Position numbers and translations under genes: made by a program. The notes below the pieces were generated by a model, which did not search any database, was not told where the DNA came from, and worked only from the letters and a program-made list of their open reading frames with translations. From Deltaproteobacteria bacterium (GTDB taxonomy: Bacteria; Desulfobacterota; Desulfarculia; Adiutricales; Adiutricaceae), in contig JAIRNQ010000244.1 of NCBI GenBank assembly GCA_031257955.1, forward strand, positions 1 to 18,278: 18,278 nucleotides of DNA, written 5' to 3'. Of this stretch, positions 13,382-18,278 are shown piece by piece; position 1 is the stretch's first letter; each line of letters begins with the position of its first letter.

Positions 13382-14687
13382 ACTGGACATCCTGGTAGTG
13401 ATTGGCGCCCGATAACTCGGTTACCTGGCGGATGGTGTCGCGACCCTCGCGTTTGGCCAAATACATGGCTTGGTCTGACCAGTATATCAAATCCTGGGGC
13501 GCGTTGACTAGAAAATGCTCCAAACTTGCCAAACCTTGGCTGATGGTGGGCCGGACCTTAACAGGGCAGTTCTCGGGAAGCGGGGTTTCGGCCAGGGCTT
13601 CCTTAAGCCTTTGCGCCAAAATGGCGGCCTGTTCTAGGTTGGTCCTGGGTAGGAGGATTGAGAACTCTTCCCCGCCCGTCCGGGCCGGCAAGTCGCCCAA
13701 CCTTACCACCGCCGAGATGACCCCGGAAAGCCACTTGAGGATTTCGTCGCCGGTTTGGTGGCCGTGGGTGTCGTTGACGTCCTTAAAATAGTCCAGATCC
13801 AAGGTCAGAAGGCTCAAAGGCGAGTCGTGGCGCCTGGATTGGAAAAACTCCCGGTTGAGGGTTTCCAGAAAGACCCGGCGGTTGGCCAACCCGGTCAGCG
13901 GATCTTTGGAGGCCAGCATCATGGCCTCGTCCAGCCTTACGGCGTGGCTCAGAAACAGGGAGCCGGCGAAGACCAGCTCTTCCAAAATGGGCTTGTTTAA
14001 GGCCATTTCGGTCTTACGGTCGGCGAAGACCATCTTCAGGGAAGCCAGGTGGCGGCCCATCCAATGGAAATCGACTATCTTCTCGAACTCGCCCAAGATC
14101 TCCACGTCGCCCTTGCAGACGTTGATGGGAACGCTTTGGCCGAGATCGGTTCCCGTCCAGGCATGGGCCCGCCCGGCCCCGGTCAGGCTCATGGCCGTGT
14201 CGCAAATGGTCTCCAAAAGGGGCTTTATTTCGGCGTGCCCGGCCAAGCTCTTGTAAATGAAAAGGTCGGCTGGCCTTTCGGCTCTGGCTTCCGATAGAAC
14301 CAGTTCCTGGTACAGACTTAGGTTATCCAGAATCCTTTGGGTTATGCGCCTCAAGCGATCCACCGGCACCGGGGTGCTAATGACCGAAAAGACCCCCTCG
14401 GCCACCCAGTCCATGGCCCGGTCGAAATTCGGTTCTGGGCTCATGACCACCAGCTGGGTTGGGAGCCTCTTGGCTTGGATGACCCCCAGCAGATCTACGG
14501 GATCCTTTAACCCTTGCAGCTTCTCCCCGACCAGCAGCATTACCGGCTTGGCTTGGGCCAAGAGATTTAGGCCGTCGTTTAACGATTCTGTCCACATCAG
14601 GGCCAACCCAAAGGGCCGGAGAGCTTTGGCGATTCTGTTAAAGTCAGGACCGTAGTCGTCCATTATCAATACTTTTAGCGGTGGCAT
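13368..14687 (-). CDS. degenerate-receiver diguanylate cyclase (GGDEF domain)
   Basis: The 439-residue protein has three parts. Residues 1-125 look like a response-regulator receiver: VLIMDDYG holds the acidic Asp10/Asp11. However, the phospho-acceptor position in LLVGEKLQG is Gly54 instead of Asp, and the usual Lys (STPVPVD) is Thr, so it is probably not phosphorylated. Residues 140-250 form a GAF-like or linker sensory region. Residues 258-430 are a GGDEF domain with DPLTGLANRR at its start, the metal site DLDYFKDVND, and GGEEF (338-342). The inhibitory I-site RLGD (329-332) is present, so the enzyme should be active in making cyclic-di-GMP and subject to product inhibition. GAGGT lies 8 nt before the ATG. 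It is co-transcribed with the overlapping PilZ gene. Confidence 0.9.
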   Translation of the reverse strand: MPPLKVLIMDDYGPDFNRIAKALRPFGLALMWTESLNDGLNLLAQAKPVMLLVGEKLQGLKDPVDLLGVIQAKRLPTQLVVMSPEPNFDRAMDWVAEGVFSVISTPVPVDRLRRITQRILDNLSLYQELVLSEARAERPADLFIYKSLAGHAEIKPLLETICDTAMSLTGAGRAHAWTGTDLGQSVPINVCKGDVEILGEFEKIVDFHWMGRHLASLKMVFADRKTEMALNKPILEELVFAGSLFLSHAVRLDEAMMLASKDPLTGLANRRVFLETLNREFFQSRRHDSPLSLLTLDLDYFKDVNDTHGHQTGDEILKWLSGVISAVVRLGDLPARTGGEEFSILLPRTNLEQAAILAQRLKEALAETPLPENCPVKVRPTISQGLASLEHFLVNAPQDLIYWSDQAMYLAKREGRDTIRQVTELSGANHYQDVQYVFQ

Positions 14688-14756
14688 GGTTCTTTACCTC
14701 GGAGTACTTACAATTATCGTTAGTTAGATCATTTGACGGACGTAATTCTCAAGCGA

Positions 14757-14880
14757 TTTGGCTTATCCCGGACGCCAAACCATTACCAGTTTGTCTTATC
14801 CCGGACGCCAAACCATTACCAGTTTGGCTTATCCCGGTCGCCAAACCTTAACCGATTTGGCTTATCCCTGGCCGGTTATT
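14757..14880. repeat. 33-bp tandem repeats with internal dyad (3.5 copies)
   Basis: Copies at 14757-14789, 14790-14822 and 14823-14855, then a partial copy from 14856. The core is TTTGGCTTATCCCGGACGCC followed by AAACCATTACCAG. TTTGGC and GCCAAA form an inverted repeat in each copy, around an 11-nt centre. Copies 1 and 2 differ by one base and copy 3 by a few. It lies 70-190 bp upstream of the GGDEF start codon, a place where a regulator could bind cooperatively. Confidence 0.92.
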
Positions 14881-15066
14881 ATTCCCGGTGGTCAAAGTTG
14901 ACCCTGTTTATGAGGTATGCAGAAATCATGCCATAAATAAAACTTTGGGTTATAGCCTAATATCTTTAGCTTTTAAACAAACCCGTTGGCCCATAACGGT
15001 AATTTTGGCCGGCTTGGCCGACCCGGCCTTAAGACTTAAGGCCCTTATGCTTTCTTATCGGCAGGT

Positions 15067-15095
15067 TTGACAATAATATAAAGGCCCGTTAAAAT
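15067..15095 (+). promoter_or_regulatory. near-consensus sigma-70 promoter of the RfbC-like gene
   Basis: TTGACA (15067-15072), a spacer of exactly 17 bp and TAAAAT (15090-15095) match the consensus at 6/6 and 5/6. The start of transcription would be near 15102, leaving a leader of about 70 nt to the GTG at 15174. Confidence 0.75.
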
Positions 15096-15173
15096 TTGAA
15101 AGTGCCCTAGCCGAGCGGTCAGTCCCCAACTTTGGGTAATTTGTGAAGAAAATTGAATCAGGAGAATGCCCCC

Positions 15174-15797
15174 GTGAAAATAACAGATGTAAAAGAACTC
15201 CCTTTAGCCGGGGCCAAGCTAATTAATTTTGCTAGATTTCATGATAATAGGGGTTATTTTACTGAAACATATAGGAAGGCGGACTTCTTGGAACTGGCCG
15301 AGGCCTTGGGCGTAGAGGCCCTTGACTTCCAACAGGCCAACGAAAGCCGATCCCTGGCCAGGGTCATCAGGGGCTTCCATTTTCAATACGATCCGCCTTT
15401 GGGCAAGCTAGTCCGCCTTCTTTACGGCCACGGGGTGGACATGGCCCTGGACGTGAGACCGACCTCGCCGACCCGGGGCAAAACCATAATGGTGGACATG
15501 GTCGTGGAACACTCCTCCCCGGTGGGCCAATGGATCTGGCTCCCGCCCGGTCTGGCCCACGGAAACTTCTATCTGGCCGACTCGGCCATCGAATACTTCT
15601 GCGACGCCCCCTACAACCCGGCCGGCGAAGTCTGCGTGAGCCCCCTGGATCCCACCCTGGATCTAAGCCTCTGTCCCGACCGCCTCAAAAACGCTTACCT
15701 GGACCTCCTGGCCCAAGGTCCCATCCTTTCGCCCAAAGACCAAGCCGGCCTGAGCCTCACCGAGTGGTGGGCCGACGAACGGGCCGCCCGGCTCTGA
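15174..15797 (+). CDS. dTDP-4-dehydrorhamnose 3,5-epimerase family protein (RfbC-like)
   Basis: RfbC-type cupin enzymes epimerise dTDP-4-keto-6-deoxyglucose on the way to dTDP-rhamnose. This 207-residue protein has the conserved core: IRGFHFQ with the catalytic-base His (RGLHYQ in the family), GKLVR with the substrate Lys, LDVRPTSPT, and IWLPPGLAHG. An aromatic/acid region DSAIEYFCDAPYNP replaces the usual TAEFLYKTTDYYAP, so the Tyr that donates a proton is probably the one in DAPYNP. GTG 15174 was chosen because GGAG lies 9 nt upstream; a TTG at 15153 is in frame but has a weak site. The first 100 bp are AT-rich and the rest is GC-rich. It could act on a related sugar rather than rhamnose precursor, since no rfbA, rfbB or rfbD is in view. 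Confidence 0.85.
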   Translation: MKITDVKELPLAGAKLINFARFHDNRGYFTETYRKADFLELAEALGVEALDFQQANESRSLARVIRGFHFQYDPPLGKLVRLLYGHGVDMALDVRPTSPTRGKTIMVDMVVEHSSPVGQWIWLPPGLAHGNFYLADSAIEYFCDAPYNPAGEVCVSPLDPTLDLSLCPDRLKNAYLDLLAQGPILSPKDQAGLSLTEWWADERAARL

Positions 15798-15811
15798 AAT
15801 CCCCCAATGTT

Positions 15812-15892
15812 CCCGGCAACCATGTTCCTGGCCCCCAAGTTCCCGACTCTCAAGTCCCCGGCAACCATGTTCATGGCCCCCAAGTTCCCGAC
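15812..15892. repeat. 36-bp direct repeat in the rfbC-dtd spacer
   Basis: Copies at 15812-15847 and 15857-15892, differing by one base, with a 45-bp period. Because 45 is divisible by three, the frame in which dtd is read stays open through both copies and would encode VPGNHVPGPQVPDSQ-like 15-residue repeats. It is most likely an untranslated spacer duplication. Confidence 0.85.
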
Positions 15893-15961
15893 AACAACTT
15901 CCCGAATCCGGCCGCCCAGGCCGGCCGTAGGCCGGTTAGCGGCCAGGGATTGGCGTTAACC

Positions 15962-16414
15962 ATGAAAGTATTGCTCCAAAGGGTAACCGAGGCCAAAGTC
16001 TTGGTGGACGGCCAAACGGTAGGCCAAATCGGCCAGGGGCTCCTGGCCCTGGTCGGGGCCGCCCACGGCGACGACGAGGCCACCTGCGACTGGCTGGCCG
16101 AAAAAATCCTGGGCCTACGGATCTTTTCCGACCCGGAAGGCAAGATGAACCTTTCGGTTAAGGAAACCCAGGGGGCCATCCTCCTGGTCAGCCAGTTCAC
16201 CCTGCTGGCCGACTGCCGAAAAGGCCGGCGGCCCAGCTTCGCCGGGGCGGCGGAACCGGGCCTGGCCAAGGATTTGTACCTTTACCTGGGCCGTTACCTG
16301 GAAAACCACCTCCCGGTGGCCTACGGTATTTTCGGCGCCCATATGGCCGTGTCCCTCATAAACGACGGCCCGGTTACGGTCATGCTGGAAAAGAGTCCCT
16401 CCGAACCCACCTAA
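15962..16414 (+). CDS. dtd: D-aminoacyl-tRNA deacylase
   Basis: Dtd hydrolyses D-amino acids mis-loaded onto tRNA and glycine from tRNA-Ala. The 150-residue protein begins MKVLLQRVTEAKVLVDG, the standard start. It has both active-site motifs, SQFTL (around residues 77-81) and INDGPVT (in the last 20 residues, with the Gly-cisPro used for chirality checking). Length is normal. The reading frame is open well upstream of 15962, through the spacer and behind rfbC, but that part is unrelated to the family, so ATG 15962 is taken as the start. It follows the rfbC-like gene by 164 bp on the same strand. Confidence 0.95.
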   Translation: MKVLLQRVTEAKVLVDGQTVGQIGQGLLALVGAAHGDDEATCDWLAEKILGLRIFSDPEGKMNLSVKETQGAILLVSQFTLLADCRKGRRPSFAGAAEPGLAKDLYLYLGRYLENHLPVAYGIFGAHMAVSLINDGPVTVMLEKSPSEPT

Positions 16415-16436
16415 ATCCGCCACTCGCGGCGACTTC

Positions 16437-16463
16437 GCCCCGCTCCGGTTCGCCTTGCGGGGC
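16437..16463 (+). other. GC-rich hairpin after dtd
   Basis: GCCCCGC (16437-16443) pairs with GCGGGGC (16457-16463) around a 13-nt loop, 22 nt after the dtd stop. A T-run (ATTTT) appears only 15 nt later, so termination by this hairpin is possible but not certain. Confidence 0.4.
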
Positions 16464-16623
16464 AAGCTCACGCCTCAGATTTTAATCCCCACGATAAAAC
16501 CATATGGCCAAAGACAAAATTGTTGGGCAAGACAGATTTGTTTATGGTATTTAGCGCATAAACTGAAATGATGGTAGGATAAAGCGAGTATATAGACTGA
16601 GGGTTTTTGGCGGGGCTTTCTGG

Positions 16624-16660
16624 CCCCCAGAATTGACGATCTGGCCGCCAATTCTGGGGG
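16624..16660. terminator. hairpin between the convergent dtd and fliE genes
   Basis: A perfect 12-bp stem, CCCCCAGAATTG (16624-16635) with CAATTCTGGGGG (16649-16660), has a 13-nt loop. It sits 18 nt after the fliE stop on the minus strand. Neither side has a clean T-run, so it could be a weak or Rho-assisted terminator or an mRNA 3'-end stabiliser for the flagellar transcript. Confidence 0.5.
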
Positions 16661-16677
16661 TGGGGGTAGGTAAGGCC

Positions 16678-16983
16678 TTACATTTGCATGCGCATGATTT
16701 CTTGGTAAGCGTTAAGTACTTTATTGCGGACTTGCATGACCATTTTAAAAGAGGTTTCGGCCTTGCTCATGGAGAGGAGGGTCTCATGGATGTTGCCGTT
16801 TCGGCCCGTGGCCAGCTCTTCCATGGCGGTTTTGGCTTGGTGCTGCAAGTCGTTGGTGTTAACCAGCGTGGCTTTTAGGTGGTCCACGAAGCCGGGTCTC
16901 TTGTCGTTGGCGTGTTTGACTCCGGTCATGGCGATGTCTTGGGTTCCGCCCATGCCCATCCCGATGGAAGTTACGCTTCGCAT
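16678..16983 (-). CDS. fliE: flagellar hook-basal body complex protein FliE
   Basis: FliE is the small protein that links the MS ring to the rod of the flagellum. This 101-residue protein has the family's conserved C-terminal half: FVDHLKATLVNTNDLQHQAK, then SMSKAETSFKMVMQVRNKVLNAYQEIMRMQM, and the usual length near 100. A GGAG lies 5 nt before the ATG at 16983. It follows flgC by 195 bp, so it shares the operon but with a longer gap that might hold extra regulation. Confidence 0.95.
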   Translation of the reverse strand: MRSVTSIGMGMGGTQDIAMTGVKHANDKRPGFVDHLKATLVNTNDLQHQAKTAMEELATGRNGNIHETLLSMSKAETSFKMVMQVRNKVLNAYQEIMRMQM

Positions 16984-17178
16984 AGGTTCTCCTTCATCTG
17001 CCCGCTTTGGCCGGGAGTCGGGTTTTATGACCCCAATAATGGCCAGGGGTTGGTTTTTTGACAGTCGGGCCCGCCCAATGGGGTCAGGCGGGGTAGGGGT
17101 TAGCCAAGTATTGGCAGCCTTCCGGCGGTTTCCGAGTCACCTTGCGGGCGCCGCAGGACCCAGAGGGGACGGCGGAGG

Positions 17179-17613
17179 TTATCTCAGAAGGTCCAGGGAC
17201 TTGAGGGCCATGTTTTGGGCGGCCGTGGCCGCGGTGATATTGGCTTCATAGCTGCGTTTTGAGGAGATCATGTCCACCATTTCTTGAACCACGTTGATGT
17301 TGGGGGTCAGCACGTAACCGAATTCGTCGGCGTCGGGATGGCTGGGGTCAAAGATGAGCCTAAAGTCCCGGCGATCTTCCATAATTTCCCTGACTTGGCA
17401 GTCCTGGAGTTCGCCGTCTAGCCTTGGCCGGGAACCCCTGGCGCCGCTGAAATATGGGGCAGTCTCAAAAATTGGTACCTTACGCCGGTAGGGGCCACCG
17501 TCCGGGGTCCTGGTAGTGTTGACGTGGCTTAGGTTCATGGCCACCATGTTCATGCGTTGGCGCTGGCTGGTCAATCCCGACTGGCTGATATCCATTGAGT
17601 TTAAGAAATCCAT
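17179..17613 (-). CDS. flgC: flagellar basal-body rod protein FlgC
   Basis: FlgC is a proximal rod protein. The 144-residue protein has the rod signature at the start (SMDISQSGLTSQRQRMNMVAMNLS). PDGGPYRRKVPIF is the FlgC-specific segment after it. The C-terminal rod helix includes PNINVVQEMVDMISSKRSYEANITA, typical of the FlgC family. Length fits. GAGGT lies 8 nt before the ATG, and the stop of flgB overlaps this ribosome site, so the two are translationally coupled. Confidence 0.96.
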   Translation of the reverse strand: MDFLNSMDISQSGLTSQRQRMNMVAMNLSHVNTTRTPDGGPYRRKVPIFETAPYFSGARGSRPRLDGELQDCQVREIMEDRRDFRLIFDPSHPDADEFGYVLTPNINVVQEMVDMISSKRSYEANITAATAAQNMALKSLDLLR

Positions 17614-17619
17614 GGTTGG

Positions 17620-18060
17620 TTACCTCGAGCCACCTTCGCCGATGGCGTATTTGAGATTGTCGAATTCCTTGGCCAGCATCTGAACCGTGGTGTTGTAAAT
17701 CAGCTGGTTTTTGGTGAGCAGGGTCATTTCTTGGTCGATGTCCAAGACGTCATCGTCGTATTCGTTCCAGCCGTAAGGCGAACGTTTAACGGCCCTGGCC
17801 GCCCGGCTAAAGGCCGAGTCGGGATCCCGGCTGGGTATATGCTTGGCGTTGGTTTGTCTGACGTCAAGTTCGTGGAGCCCGGTGCCCAAATTTTGGGCCA
17901 GGACCTTCTCAAAGTCCAGATGCTTGGCCCTGAATCCGGGCGTGTCCATATTGGCCAAGTTATTGGAGCTAAAGTCGTGGCGGGCCAGCCGTAGGCCAAG
18001 GCTTCCGCCCATGATGTTAAACTGGGAGCTAAACAGATTGTGGTTTAGGTCATTAATCAT
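17620..18060 (-). CDS. flgB: flagellar basal-body rod protein FlgB
   Basis: FlgB forms the first layer of the rod next to FliE. The 146-residue protein has the N-terminal rod motif ARHDFSSNNLANMDTPGFRA (residues 27-46). The FlgB-specific C-terminal helix is MTLLTKNQLIYNTTVQMLAKEFDNLKYAIGEG. GGAGGAAAGGT immediately precedes the ATG at 18060, an excellent ribosome site. A longer in-frame reading upstream is not supported. It is the first gene of the flgB-flgC-fliE order found in many proteobacteria. Confidence 0.96.
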   Translation of the reverse strand: MINDLNHNLFSSQFNIMGGSLGLRLARHDFSSNNLANMDTPGFRAKHLDFEKVLAQNLGTGLHELDVRQTNAKHIPSRDPDSAFSRAARAVKRSPYGWNEYDDDVLDIDQEMTLLTKNQLIYNTTVQMLAKEFDNLKYAIGEGGSR

Positions 18061-18115
18061 ACCTTTCCTCCGACGGACCGCTTGGTTAAGGCTACAAACG
18101 GTCGTAACCGGGAAA

Positions 18116-18132
18116 AGCAATTTAGGGGCCAA
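18116..18132 (-). promoter_or_regulatory. sigma-54-type promoter of the flgB operon
   Basis: On the minus strand TTGGCCCCTAAATTGCT matches the -24/-12 sigma-54 form YTGGCACGRNNNTTGCW. It has GG (18130-18129), exactly ten bases, then GC (18118-18117), and the TTGCT block is complete; three less conserved bases differ. The start of transcription would be near 18105, leaving about 45 nt before the flgB ATG. Sigma-54 control of rod genes is usual in deltaproteobacteria and other polarly flagellated groups. An enhancer-binding protein would be needed; no site for it was recognised. Confidence 0.75.
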
Positions 18133-18189
18133 AATTTTTTGAGGTAGCTCGGACCAGGGGAATCGGGAAGGCGGGAGGCGAGAGTCCAT

Positions 18190-18278
18190 GGGGCCGCTGG
18201 GCCAAGGCCGGCCAGGCCGCGGTAGCGGAGGGACCGCGATAGCTGTGGGGGCCGCTGGGCCAAGGCCGGCCAAGCCGC
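18190..18278. repeat. 31-bp direct repeat upstream of the flgB promoter
   Basis: Copies at 18190-18220 and 18248-18278 differ by one base and are 58 bp apart. Each contains GGCCAAGGCCGGCC. The second copy is cut by the window end, so the array may continue. Confidence 0.85.

Larger units (their letters stand above)
14688..15173. other. divergent spacer between the GGDEF gene and the RfbC-like gene
   Basis: 486 bp with no convincing gene. Near the GGDEF start it holds a 33-bp tandem repeat array; further along is an AT-rich part and a strong sigma-70 promoter for the rfbC-like gene. An open frame over the array (14733-14936) merely reflects that 33 is divisible by three. Confidence 0.6.

Noticed and set aside
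14733..14936. 67-codon frame with 11-residue repeats
   Set aside because: It has no ribosome site and the repeat exists only because 33 bp is a multiple of three.
15105..15135. tRNA-like stretch (CCTAGCCGAGCGGTCAG)
   Set aside because: It recalls a D-arm, but no acceptor stem, anticodon arm or T-arm follows.
15530..15961. N-terminal extension of Dtd back into rfbC
   Set aside because: Dtd proteins begin with MKV-like residues at 15962; the upstream part is the shadow of rfbC plus a spacer repeat.

Overview
This is a GC-rich bacterial chromosomal window. It looks most like a Deltaproteobacterium/Desulfobacterota. The HisF has the Desulfovibrio-like signature ICLNSIDADGTKDGYEL, there is a DUF1847 metal-binding protein and a Desulfovibrio-type class IV aminotransferase, and a flagellar rod operon sits behind a sigma-54-type promoter. 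The taxonomic call is inference from remembered family sequences, not a database result.

Layout. 1-1962: an Hsp70-like ATPase, cut at the window start, whose C-terminus is a helical region plus a Gly-rich hydrophobic segment instead of the DnaK substrate domain. 2160-2450 (-): a small RRM RNA-binding protein with an intrinsic terminator. 2451-3763: about 1.3 kb without a convincing gene, including an AT-rich island. 3764-9227 (-): a same-strand run made of rpe, a class IV aminotransferase, a UPF0104-type flippase-like membrane protein, hisH, hisF and a stand-alone class I glutamine amidotransferase. 9228-9727: the upstream region of a DegT/DnrJ/EryC1 aminotransferase (9728-10885). 11049-11609: a flavodoxin-fold FMN reductase. 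11730-12506 (-): the DUF1847 protein. 12833-14687 (-): an overlapping pair, a degenerate-receiver/GGDEF diguanylate cyclase and a PilZ protein. 15174-15797: an RfbC-like sugar epimerase behind a near-consensus sigma-70 promoter. 15962-16414: D-aminoacyl-tRNA deacylase. 16678-18060 (-): flgB-flgC-fliE, the start of a flagellar basal-body operon.

The most unusual structure lies upstream of the DegT aminotransferase. Five tandem 44-bp units each begin with ATG and each encode a 15-16 residue peptide. Each mini-ORF stops inside the start of the next one, mostly in an ATGA overlap, and the last stop overlaps the aminotransferase start codon. The peptides (for example MKVPFLKYRLGKIRP) resemble the enzyme's own first residues (MKVPILKIPF). 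The 3' end of the same gene is also tandemly duplicated into the downstream spacer.

More generally, most intergenic spacers carry their own short tandem duplication (8, 31, 33, 36, 39, 44 or about 80 bp), each of a different sequence. This suggests a genome prone to local tandem duplication. The HisH/HisF pair makes imidazole-glycerol phosphate for histidine. The DegT, RfbC and flippase-like genes point to surface glycan or lipid work. The GGDEF/PilZ pair and the flagellar genes point to cyclic-di-GMP-controlled motility.
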